Position numbers and translations under genes: made by a program. A stretch of DNA of 64,000 bases, taken from NCBI GenBank assembly GCA_001936135.1, contig CP012817.1, positions 1,798,001 through 1,862,000 of the forward strand, written 5' to 3'. The notes under the pieces are model-generated. The model saw nothing but the letters and a program-made list of their open reading frames with translations. It was not told the DNA's origin and made no database searches. Shown piece by piece: positions 30,357-40,530 of the stretch (position 1 is the stretch's first letter; the number at the start of each line of letters is the position of its first letter). The stretch comes from Saccharomycopsis fibuligera x Saccharomycopsis cf. fibuligera. Taxonomy: Eukaryota > Ascomycota > Saccharomycetes > Ascoideales > Saccharomycopsidaceae.

Positions 30357-31792
30357 CGCTAAGCCTAGCTTAACTGGATCGCTTGGTGAGTTTTTAAAAT
30401 TTGATGTTCACGTGTGTTTACTTTGACTGAGCAGATGATACTTTATTTTGGACCGATTGCTTGGGTTGCTTGTATCTACTATATTGATTTATTTGTAATT
30501 TTTATGTTTTTTTTTTCCTTAATGTTGTTTCGCATTGCTTGTGATTTTTTTTTATTTAACTGGTATTACAACTAGAGTCATTGATTTTTTCTTAATTTTT
30601 GCGTCTCTTGTTCATTTCCATTCTTATTTTCATTTTCATTTCCATTTTCATGACTTTCATTTTCTTTGGTCATTGACAGTTTCATTTTTGATTTTTATCA
30701 ATTCTTTTCATCCTATTTTTCTCCAGCTTTCTACTGTGCTTTTCTTTCTCTCTTTTTAGAATATTTTTGCCTACTATTGGTTTCATGACTAAAAAATTAG
30801 ATAATAAAATGATTTGTTATAATGATTATGTTATAAATTAATCACTACTCAATGTTTTTATATCAAGATGTATTGCCTAGATTCCTTTAACTTACATTAT
30901 CTTTTTTTTTTTTTTTTTTTTTTTTTTCATTTCTATTTTTGCTTTTGTTTCATTTGTCCATATTCTTTTGTCCATATTATTTTGTCTGAAAAACATTTTC
31001 TGTTTCTTTATCTCATATTCTTTAATTCACAAGGTTTTTTTTGGTCTACTTTCGTTGAAAAAAACGCAGCACACATTATATATATATATATATAACCTAT
31101 TATTGAAGTAACCCACAAATTTCAAAGTGGCAAGCTAATTTTTTGTACTTATAAGGGCTTCAATGTGGTTCAAACTAGCACCTCTCAAGCTTTTATATAT
31201 ATATATTCTCATTTACCGTCCATTATAGGTGCGCGTGTCCTCATAAAGACAAAAATCAGATTAATAAAGCATTGTAAAATTTGATAGAATATTAAAAGTC
31301 TAGTGTTGTCTGCTTTTCCTATTAGTCGTGACATTCGGCTGCAAACAACATAAAGTAACAAAAGATTTCTTTTTCATTTTAATTTTTTGATTTTGGCCAT
31401 AATTTTCGATAAAGCCGCACTCTTTTGCCAGCTTTTTTTTCAAAACAGTTTTTTGCAATTTCCTTTGAACTTTTTACATATTTTTGACCATATGTTTTCC
31501 ATCATTCAATTTAAATCATCGCAAATTCTTGCAAATATGAGGACCACTTGTCATCGAAGTTTAGGAAACACTCAAAATTTAAGAAGTCAACTCATAACCT
31601 GAGAATCATTTTTCTTGATCATATACCCACATCGGAGCCCCACAATACGATAAGATACTATAATGACACACGAAAACAGAAAAAAGATAAAAAAAAAATG
31701 GAAAATAATTGATAAACTACAAATAAGGCTTCAACGCCTAAAAAATTGAAGACTGAAAATTAAAAATTAAACATAATTTACATATAATAAAA
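30357..31792. other. Convergent spacer SMF3/NUP1
   Basis: No gene seen. T-rich tracts (a run near 30903-30927), TTTCATTTTCATTTCCATTTTCA-like repeats at about 30627-30660, and short (TA)n runs near 31077-31094 and 31194-31205. Confidence 0.6.
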
Positions 31793-32596
31793 TCACCCAC
31801 GACGGCTCAATCTACTTCTAGGCTGCAAAATTTTTCTTCTTAATGGTGGTGTACCACCGCCACCAATTGGTAGAGTGCTGACTGGACTAGAACTACCACC
31901 ACCATTACTAAATGGTGCTGCATTTTGTGCTCCAAAATTAAATCCACCTCCACTGCCTGATTGTGCACCGGGAGATGAGGTACTAGTTGACGGATTCCCA
32001 AAAATGGTACTTGGATCTACTAGTTGAGAGTTAGCACTGCCATTACCGCCTGCATTACCACCAAAACTAAATGTGAATCCGTTGGCGTTACTATTGTTGC
32101 TATTATTGGTACCAAAAAGATTGTTATTTTGGCTGGCATTATTACTGTTTCCTCCAAATGTAAATGGAGAAGAAGTTGAAGGTGTAATATTATTGTTATT
32201 AGTATTCTGTTGAGTGGCGCCAAAATTGAACCCAGAGTTTGGAACTTGATTATTAGCAGCGGCTAAGTTGAAAGAAAATCCAGTCTGATTGCCGTTGTTA
32301 TTATTACTAGTATTACTAGATGCACTAGTTACCATTGGCTTAGAAGAGGCGCCAAATGAGAAAGCGGGACTTGATGATGACGCCCCAGCAGCATTATTAT
32401 CTTTAACACCACCAAAAGTGAAACCTGGGGCTGGAGATGCTGACTTAGAACTAAATATGCTTGTAGCACTGTTGGTATTGTTGATTTTGTTGCTGATCGA
32501 ACCAAAATTAAATGCAGAACTGGTAGCACCATTAGTATTTGCTCCAAATGAAAACGGTTTATTGCTATTATCATTATTATTATTATTATTATTACT

Positions 32597-32658
<62 letters not shown>

Positions 32659-34924
32659 CAGTTGATGCACGGGTTGCAATTGAATTGGAAAAACTAAATG
32701 TATTACCGCTTGTGCCAGATCCTTGCGATTGGCCAAAAGAAAAAGGTGCACTTTTGCTCTCAGTGCTTTTGCTTTCAGTACTATTGTTGATAAGTGATGC
32801 TGTAGATGTTGGTGCTACTGGTGCTGCTGGCACACTTGTAGATGAGGTTGATCCAATTGGAAATGCTGGTTTACTAGCAGAATCACCAGTTGAAGAAGAC
32901 AGCTGACCAAAAGCAAACGGACTGGAAGATTTTGCTAAATCTGTTTGATTTTTGTCATCCTTGTTGGCCGTATCAGTAGCAGAAGCAGACTTACCAAACG
33001 AAAAGCTTAATGGTCTAGTAGCATCCAGCGAACTTCCCAGTGGTTTTGAGCCTCCAAATGGAAATCCTGTTGACTTAGAATCACCATTTATAGCATCAGC
33101 AGCTGGCTTAGCCCCAAAACTAAACCCAGAGATTTTTCCATCAGAAACTTCAGCTGGCTTAGTAACAGTGGCAGCGTTTCCGCCATTTCCAAATGAATAA
33201 CTACTTGCCAGTTTGTTCTCTTTGTCTGTTTTACCAATAGAAAAGACATCGGCACCAGCTGGTTTGTTTTCCGTCTTTCCAAATGAAAAACCACTTGTTG
33301 GTTTGCTTTCAGAGTCAGTCTTTGCGTCATCAGTAGTAGTATTAGAAGCAGTTTTGCTGAAAGAAAATCCGCTTGAAAAAGCATGCGAACCCGTTTTGCC
33401 AAATGAAAATCCTGTACTGCCACTTTTATCATCAGGTTTTTTCTCAGATGAAGAGCTAAATGAGAAGGTTTTTGTTGGTTTCTTGTCATCAGCATTGTTT
33501 TTTGCACCATTTTTGCTACTCTCCTTGTCAGATGTTTCAGTTGATGACTTGCCAAAGGAGAATCCACTGGTGACAGGTTTACTATCACTCAGATCAAAAC
33601 TAAACAAAGAACCGGGACCGCTCCTTTTGACTTCAGTTGAACCGGTGGAGGGAGTACTAACGGCGGTACTAGTGGATTTTCCAAACGACAACGGTACTGA
33701 CAAAGAATTTTTGTCAGTGTTGTCTGAGGCACCGCCAAAGCTGAATGGCTGCTGTCTTTTTGCAGGTGGCTCTTCTTTATCATTTTTTTCGCCTTTGTCT
33801 TCATTCTTTGAGGATAATGATGAGATTTTTTTATCACTGTTCTTATCAAATGGGAACACTTTACTACTAGAAGAGGATTTTATGTCAGCATCAAATAAAG
33901 GTTTGGTTGTAGCCCCACCGAACAAAAACCCTTTATTTTCAGTTCCCTTTTTTTCAGGTGATACCTGTGCTGGTGCTAGGGTTTTATTCAATGAAAATAA
34001 CCCTTTACTTTGAGGCTCTTTTTGTTGTGTCGATACGTTTCCAAATGTAAATTGCGATGTCTTTTTTTCCAGATTCTTTTCTTCAGATGAAATCTCACCA
34101 AAGGAAAATGGCTTGGCTTCTGATTTTTTCTTAGTACTAGACTCGCTTGGTTTTGTTGACGGAGATGACATGGATAAAACCGGATTAGTGCTACCACCAA
34201 CATTAAATTTAAAACCAGATGAACTCTTAAAGTTCTGTTTGGATGGGGTATTATTGGTATCGGCTAAACTTTCCTCATTTAAAATGTTTTCACTAATTGG
34301 TTCAGCATTAGCTGCTTTCAAAGCGTTGAGATCCTTTTTGGCAAAAGTAAAGCCCTCTGAAGGTTTTATTTTCATAAAAGAATTCCCTCCCAACACTTTG
34401 CTACCAAGATTATTTTTATTGCCTACTCCACCATTCTGGGTGAGATCTTTGGGATTACCAACAATTGATATAATGGAATTGTCCTTTGAGAACTCACTGC
34501 TATTCACTTTGTTGTTTTCCTCCACCACTATATCATCATAATTAAAGTCTGCTGAAAATCCCTGATACTTTCTTTTTTTATCAGAGGACGAATATGATGA
34601 AGGCGCTACTATTAGCTGTTTACCCTTGTTATTAAGATTGTCATTATTGTTACTACTATCATTACTGGCAAGATCATCGCCACTAGTAAGCAATAGCTGT
34701 CTTGAGCCAGCATTCAATTTTTTGTATTTTTTAGAGGAAGACTCGACATTGTCACATATATGATCAATGAGTTTCTGTTGACTCTGCTTTTGTTCTTGGG
34801 AAAGCTGGTATTGTAATCTTTTTAATCGGTAGTATTTCTCCTGTCGAAGACTATGTTTCAATCTTATTATGCTGACACGCTCAAGCGGCGACAACGAGTA
34901 CATCAATGGTCTATCATTTAACAT
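31793..34924 (-). CDS. NUP1: FxFG nucleoporin Nup1
   Basis: A 1043-aa nuclear-basket nucleoporin, docking site for importin beta (Kap95). The first ~150 residues are basic and helical (SLSPLERVSIIRLKHSLRQE, like the N-terminal RLRLLREKQR block of S. cerevisiae Nup1) with a YQGFSADFNYDD segment resembling the WSANFEYD motif. The remainder is a long disordered domain with dozens of FSFG, FTFG, FNFG and FxFG repeats separated by Lys/Ser/Thr-rich spacers. An Asn-run of about 30 residues (encoded at about 32569-32660) and a basic C-terminus (RRKILQPRSRLSRR) follow, the latter like the terminal Kap95-binding region of Nup1. The length agrees with S. cerevisiae (1076 aa). Nup2 or Nup60 are less likely: there is no Ran-binding domain at the end. 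Confidence 0.88.
32569..32660. repeat. Trinucleotide repeat encoding Asn in NUP1
   Basis: ATT/AGT repeats on the plus strand, read as AAT/AAC (Asn) with few Thr/Ser interruptions in NUP1. Confidence 0.85.
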
Positions 34925-35290
34925 TGTATAATATGTGAGGTTTTAAAAAACAGTGGTGGTTTATGACCTGTGATCACTATATAGTTGCAACAGTGGATTT
35001 GAAGTAGCACTTTGTTTTGATCAATGACCTACAAATACAAAATACAAATACAAAACAATAAAATAAGAAGCAGAAAATCTTTTTTTCGTTTTTCGCTGAG
35101 CAGGTGACCCGGAAACATCGTAAGCATTTATATAATCAAAATATTTTAAACACTTTAAAGCTAGAATTTTGAACACTCTTTTTCAAAGAATCAGACGGTT
35201 TTTGACTCTTCTCGAGTAATTCCTCATTGAGAGTTTTATTTAAAGATTACAAATTACAATAAGGTGCCAAGGCTGATTATGAAATATTTG
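34925..35290. other. NUP1 upstream region
   Basis: No gene. A/T-rich, with an 'aaatac' repeat near 35030-35055. Confidence 0.5.
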
Positions 35291-35551
35291 TGAGCGGAAT
35301 GAGCAGATACCAAAACTTTGGTGTAAAAGTCATGACGGTAATGTAGTGCGTCTACACGCATAACTAACACGAAAAGCAGATAATATGTATAAATAAAAAT
35401 GTAACTGAAAAGACAGCAATATCAATAACGATATTAGTAATAGTAATAGACACAGAACCTGATAAGCCCTATCTGATTATTATTATTATACAATAATATA
35501 AAGCTCTGTTTCGGAATCGTACCTGGGGGTTGGACTCCGATTTATCAACCA
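35291..35551. mobile_element. LTR-like dispersed repeat, copy B (probable solo LTR)
   Basis: Aligns with copy A (1972-2272) over about 245 bp at roughly 70-75% by eye, in the same orientation. Shared blocks are listed under copy A, including the TATA-like AATATGTATAAATA and the end GGTTGGAC. No coding remnant of a retroelement is present. It sits between the 5' side of NUP1 and the 3' end of the Sho1-like gene. Confidence 0.5.
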
Positions 35552-35837
35552 TTTTTTTTTTAAAAAAAAAGGAGAAAAGCTATGGAGTAAGCGCATGCCA
35601 CAATACCATTTGAAATGTTGATAGTGTTCAAATGTGCCTAGACTAATGCTGTGACTTTTATCAATCAAGGTCACGGTTTAAGCAGCATAACTGAGTAAAA
35701 GAAAGTCTGGCTTCGTAGCTTTAGTTATATCTTCGTACGATATATATACTACTTAGAAAAAAAAAGAAGAAAAAAAACGCAAGAAAAAGCTGGTATTACC
35801 TATATTAAAAACTAAACTACTGAAGATTCAATAGGAA
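35552..35837. other. Downstream region of the Sho1-like gene
   Basis: No gene, and no readable SH3-domain coding sequence in any frame. A small inverted pair of T9 and A9 runs lies at 35552-35570. Confidence 0.5.
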
Positions 35838-36539
35838 TCAATGTGTGACTGCAGGTTGTGGATGACTGACATTATTATAACCTGCTCCGACTTGATCACC
35901 TCCAACGGCGGTGCTGTGTGTGTTATGAGTATCACTTATAGAAGGGGCACTCTTCTCATGTGGTTGATGAGCTCCAACATTCTTTTCTTCGTCGTAAGTT
36001 TTATTTCTGTTGTTGTTGCTATTGTATCCGCCAACACCTCCAGCAGCTCCAGCACCTTGGCCTTCACCGCCAACACCAACACCACGATTACCAGCATTAT
36101 CATCAGCCAAACTGTAATGATATAACCATAAAAAGTCACAAAATGCGATAAAAATTGCCCCAGCAACCAATGCTCTTTCGGATCCATATGGTGAAAAAAC
36201 ATATCTATCAGCAACAATAATTGCCTGAATCAATGCAATCGTAGTGTAAGTTCTAGCAAGATGATTATTGAAAAACAAACTGTTGGAATGAATTAATATC
36301 ATGATGAATAACTGAAAGAAAATTGACCACCAGGCAAATGAGTAAGCTTTAGAACCCACTACATGGTAGGAGTAAGCACTTTGACCTGCACGACGATACG
36401 ACTTATGCTGACTGACAGAAATAGCAATAAACCATAAAATCCACGAAAGCACAGTGAAAAAGAATAATCCAAGATGCCTAAAAGTGCCTATTCCTCCTCC
36501 ACCTGGCAAATACCCTCCAAGTCTGTTAAGATAGTTCAT
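35838..36539 (-). CDS. Sho1-like four-transmembrane protein without SH3 domain
   Basis: A 233-aa membrane protein. Four hydrophobic segments occur in the first 145 residues: about 24-44 (GLFFFTVLSWILWFIAIS), 68-88 (SFAWWSIFFQLFIMILI), 97-115 and 125-143 (ALVAGAIFIAFCDFLWLYHY). The layout, the WW..F.Q.FI block in segment 2 and the ending in LW.(L/Y)YY-like residues recall the membrane part of the osmosensor Sho1. The cytoplasmic tail of about 90 residues is Gly/Asn/His-rich and has no SH3 domain, unlike Sho1 (whose C-terminal SH3 binds Pbs2). It may be a Sho1 paralogue, a truncated Sho1, or an unrelated fungal four-TM protein; the similarity is partial. The start is the only reasonable ATG (36539). 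Confidence 0.55.
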   Translation of the reverse strand: MNYLNRLGGYLPGGGGIGTFRHLGLFFFTVLSWILWFIAISVSQHKSYRRAGQSAYSYHVVGSKAYSFAWWSIFFQLFIMILIHSNSLFFNNHLARTYTTIALIQAIIVADRYVFSPYGSERALVAGAIFIAFCDFLWLYHYSLADDNAGNRGVGVGGEGQGAGAAGGVGGYNSNNNRNKTYDEEKNVGAHQPHEKSAPSISDTHNTHSTAVGGDQVGAGYNNVSHPQPAVTH

Positions 36540-37291
36540 GATCTAAAGTTGAAATATTGATGCTAAGCTTCACAACTGACGAAAAAGTTACAATTGAATA
36601 ATTTAGAATACTGTGTACCCTTTGCTTGTAGTGTATTAAAAAATTTTCTTGCTTACCACTGAACTTGGTTTTTCAAACGAGAAGCATCACTCTGCAAAAG
36701 TAGAAAGAACTCTTAATTTTTTTTTTCGAAAAGAATAACTATTCTTTTATAATGATCTTTACTCATCAAACTATTCGATAACACAATTGCGAAAATAGCG
36801 ACTTCGGAACGCAATGTCTCTGTATAAAGACATCCGCAGAACCTTAACTTTAACATGAGACCGTATATATATTTGTAACAATACATTACTAATTCTAATA
36901 TATTAGCATTGCTCGAAATGTGACCTCGCTTTTTTTGTACTATACTGTGAGAATATTATAGCTGTAACTATTACGACATTGTAAACTTCTTAGCAATCAA
37001 CACCATATGGCCATAACTACAACACTACAATGCCTAAGCTGGAATCTCGTACTGTCGAGAGTTATAGCAAATTCTCTTAGCATTTACCTGGTAACAGTCT
37101 CTTAACAGCAATAGTCCTTCAGTCTACAATGTATAGACATAATATCTTAACCACTCACCAGTATAGAGTAGCAACTGAATAGGAATTAAGGTTGAGTATT
37201 ACAGTCTGTCAAAATCATGCATCCAGCTGCATCCCAGAACCATCAGCACAGAAATATTTTTTTTTTTTTAGCGTCAAGGCAAGCCGCACCC

Positions 37292-37309
37292 GACCCAGTT
37301 AACTGGGTC
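37292..37309. promoter_or_regulatory. 18-bp perfect palindrome
   Basis: GACCCAGTTAACTGGGTC reads the same on both strands. It lies in a gene-free gap; function unknown. It might be a dimeric transcription-factor site. Confidence 0.6.
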
Positions 37310-37420
37310 CGATATTGTGCAAATTTGTTAATATAAACGCAGCTGGAATCTCCATACTAAATTACAGTACTAAACAAATACTGTACGAGAAATTCTGTAT
37401 ATTAACTTTGACCACTTGGT

Positions 37421-37458
37421 TTGTTGTTTGTTTGTTTGTTTGTTTGTTTGTTTGTTTT
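37421..37458. repeat. (TTTG)n microsatellite
   Basis: About eight TTTG units followed by a T run. Confidence 0.85.
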
Positions 37459-38819
37459 TTTTGGCTAATGAATATATTGAACAGAATCAAATTATTCGCT
37501 ATTGACAATTTAATGATTGAAAACATGTATTAACTCCATGGAGAAATGTCAACGTACGGTGCCGCAGCAATCTACTTTTGATCGACAGAGCTTAAAATTT
37601 TTTTGCGAATTGAATCCGAGCCATATATACATGATTGAATAGTATTCTATAGTAATCTTAAGCAACATAGACCAGTTGAACCATTTGTTCTTCACTTGTT
37701 ACTACGTCAGGCATCGAACTATAAATTATAGCGCAACCTAAGTCAATTGAAACAATATCAATATCGAGCAAGTCTGTTTCTGTATTGCATAATTCTGTTG
37801 TTTCTTGTTAACAAAAACAGCAATTACGTTGACAAGTTGTAAAATGGCAAATATTAAAGGAAAACAAACACGTCTGTTGGAAAGCGGTGACCCAAAGTTA
37901 AAAGATTTGACGAATCATCAATAAATCTTGCGCCTTTGGCTTGATGATAACCTGCGCCAAGCACCAAAGAACCTACAACAAGTACTGTCCCTAAATATTT
38001 TTATGATAGACTCTTGATACACATACTATAAGAACTCCGGCCAGTTGGTGTAAATATTAACTTAAAATTCTTTGCAATCTTGAGATTTCATGTACACATT
38101 CCAAACTGGAAGTACTCGAAGAAATTAATCATAACAGCTCCCTATAGTTCTTATCGACTACGGTTTGCGCCCCAAATCCTATTCAACTTGGGCCCAATAA
38201 CCGTATGCCTTTCGTGTTTAGTTTCATTTTCCTTCAATTCTGCTTTCTTTATTATCGATTTCTCCACTTATTTACTTTCTCTATTAAATTATCTATCATG
38301 CTATCCAGCAAGGAATGATTGCTCAAAAAAAAAAAAAAAAAGATAAAATAAACTAAATAAATAAATAAAGCAAAAACAAACCATTTATTGGAATATCTCA
38401 TATCATAGTTTTCTGAAATCTGCAGTAAGCATTGGCCAACTTCGGGCCTTTCAAAGTTAGCCACAATCTTCACTGTTGTCTTGTATTAAATGTATACTCT
38501 CGAGACAACCTTCTCAGTGCTTTTCAAACTTTAGAAGCCCTATACAGCTTATGTACCAAAGATGAAACACATATGCGCTGTGAAGAAACTAAGAACCTTT
38601 TGAGGAATACGAAAATTTTATGTAGGTAAGGGCCAGAGCTAATCAAATAGGATGTGTTCAAAAACCGAAACAAAAGTACTAGGTGTACAACATTAGTATA
38701 CTATGCTACCGAGTGATGAAAGGTTGATATGGAATTTTGAATTCATGATTTTTAGACAGTTATTCATTGGATAGCGTAAGCAAAAGATATGCTAAAAATA
38801 GTGTAACAAGACATTGTGC

Positions 38820-39980
38820 TCAATATGGCCTGAATCTTTGATTGGATGTATTGTGACGATGAGACCGCACTGGTTTCCCGCCAACTTTCTTCTCTAATTT
38901 CTCTGATTTCTTGTATAGTTTCTTGCTAGACTTCCCGGCAAGCGCATCATCAACATGCCCGCTTCTAGATTTCCAAATATTTACCTTCCCATCTTCACCG
39001 CCAGAAACAATATATTTCGAATTACCCGATTTTGGCACGTACAAACATCTAGCAATCTCACCACCATGAGGTTCTGGTAGCACAATTGAATTCTTATCAT
39101 TATAATTCACCTTCTCATTCTCAAATTGTAACAATTTGACTTGGTTCCCGTTATTTTCAAGAGATCCGACCCCGATAAAACCGCTGTTTGGGTAAATATC
39201 TACAACGTACTCGCATCCCCATTTTTCTCTAACATCACCAAAATCAAGTGGTTCTGGTTCAACGTTTTCTTCAGTGGTGATATCATTAAGTTCATGGATG
39301 GCGAAAGTCAGCATATGGGATAATGTGTAGATCCGTTTTGCATTCAACCACCCAGCTGAATGAACTGATGAAAAATTGATAACTTGATATAGTGTATCAT
39401 CTTCATCAGCTTGAGTTAAATCATAAATATTGACACACCCATCGGTGGAACCGGACAAAATCATGTCTTTAGAAGTTGGATGAAATCTTAAATCAGTAAC
39501 GTCATCATGTTGTGAATCAACTAAAGATTTAAAAGTTTGTGCAGTGTTTCTTAAATCCCAGATATGTATTTCAGAGTCTTGCTTGCGAAGTTCTGTGCCA
39601 GCTGCCAAAAATCCATGATTTGAGTCCACTGACAAAAAGGGAATATTTTTGTTATTATGCAATTCGAATGACGGTTTATTATTGTTATTGTCATTGATTT
39701 GTCTGATGTCCCACACTTTGACGGAATCAACACTGCATGTAACAAATAAATTGCCATTACTAGCTTTATCCCAATTTTCTACTTTGCGGAGCTTACTAAT
39801 ACTATAATTGTGAGCTTTGAAAGAACCAAGTTGGCTTCTGTTGGACTTTTCCATTGAGTATGTATTGACTACTCCATTGGATAAAGAAGCAGCGAGAATG
39901 GAACCTTCCTGTAAAGGAGCGAAATCAAGAACCCAATTGTCATCGTTAGACCATGAGTGATGTAGCCTTGCAGTGGTCAT
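38820..39980 (-). CDS. WDR89: WD40-repeat protein of the WDR89 family (YNL035C-like)
   Basis: A 386-aa beta-propeller protein. WD-type blades include FVTCSVDSVKVWDIR near residues 80-94, EIHIWDLR near 137-144, MILSGSTDGCVNIYDL near 172-187 and YIVSGGEDGKVNIW near 323-336. A basic tail (KKLYKKSEKLEKKVGGKPV…RHRHN-like) is probably a nuclear targeting or nucleolar signal. Length and layout fit S. cerevisiae YNL035C (389 aa), a nuclear protein related to human WDR89 of uncertain function. It shares a 550-bp divergent promoter with BDP1, which contains an AAAAATTTT (RRPE-like) element typical of ribosome-biogenesis genes. Confidence 0.75.
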   Translation of the reverse strand: MTTARLHHSWSNDDNWVLDFAPLQEGSILAASLSNGVVNTYSMEKSNRSQLGSFKAHNYSISKLRKVENWDKASNGNLFVTCSVDSVKVWDIRQINDNNNNKPSFELHNNKNIPFLSVDSNHGFLAAGTELRKQDSEIHIWDLRNTAQTFKSLVDSQHDDVTDLRFHPTSKDMILSGSTDGCVNIYDLTQADEDDTLYQVINFSSVHSAGWLNAKRIYTLSHMLTFAIHELNDITTEENVEPEPLDFGDVREKWGCEYVVDIYPNSGFIGVGSLENNGNQVKLLQFENEKVNYNDKNSIVLPEPHGGEIARCLYVPKSGNSKYIVSGGEDGKVNIWKSRSGHVDDALAGKSSKKLYKKSEKLEKKVGGKPVRSHRHNTSNQRFRPY

Positions 39981-40530
39981 TAATGAAATTTAGCTTTCGT
40001 TTTTGTTTTCAGTGTATTCCCTAATCAAGGTATAGCTTATATAAGCATAACTGTGGGAGCTACTAGTACTTTTACTATCATCAACTCATCTTTCTGGTAC
40101 TTAATAATACAATAAATGTTGAAAAAAAAAAAATTAATAGTGCAGCTGCACTCATCCGGATATATTTATTACCCGGCGTAACTCCTGATGCTGCACCATT
40201 TTTAAATACTAGGCGTTGCCTCTGTGTCAGTGTGTCGCAGTGAAAACTTTTGCTGTTTTCACCAGATTTTCGTCCAAAAAAATTTTGAGCTTGTGTTCAA
40301 TTCCCACCAGAAACTAAAAAAAATGTCAAAGTGGCCTCGGGTAACAGCATATTCCCCATAAAATAAACGCCAAAACGACAAACAAAAAAGAAAACAGAGG
40401 ACATCGAACACAAGGCGATTGATTGACAGGCGTACGCTACGCTATTTTTCCTAAACATAGATATATCATAATTCCGGATTGATAGCTAGTCGTTTGCAAC
40501 AGCTTGAAAGTTACAAACAAAAGATAAAAC
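39981..40530. promoter_or_regulatory. Divergent promoter WDR89-like/BDP1
   Basis: 550 bp without genes. It contains the 14-bp palindrome AGTGCAGCTGCACT (40139-40152), TCCGGA (40155-40160), and an A7T4 element near 40276-40286 resembling the RRPE of ribosome-biogenesis promoters. Confidence 0.5.

Larger units (their letters stand above)
36540..38819. other. 2.3-kb gene-free gap between Sho1-like gene and WDR89 3' end
   Basis: No recognised gene. Contents: an 18-bp perfect palindrome (37292-37309), a (TTTG)n repeat (about 37421-37458), a 17-base A run near 38325-38341, and a TAAA/TAAATAAA repeat near 38355-38370. Small frames here show no family resemblance. Confidence 0.5.

Noticed and set aside
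31154-31185. Second tRNA (GGTTCAAAC B-box-like word)
   Set aside because: No A box or pairing acceptor stem at the right spacing.
32289-32906. 205-codon plus-strand frame inside NUP1
   Set aside because: Leucine-rich antisense shadow of the Asn repeat and FxFG coding region.
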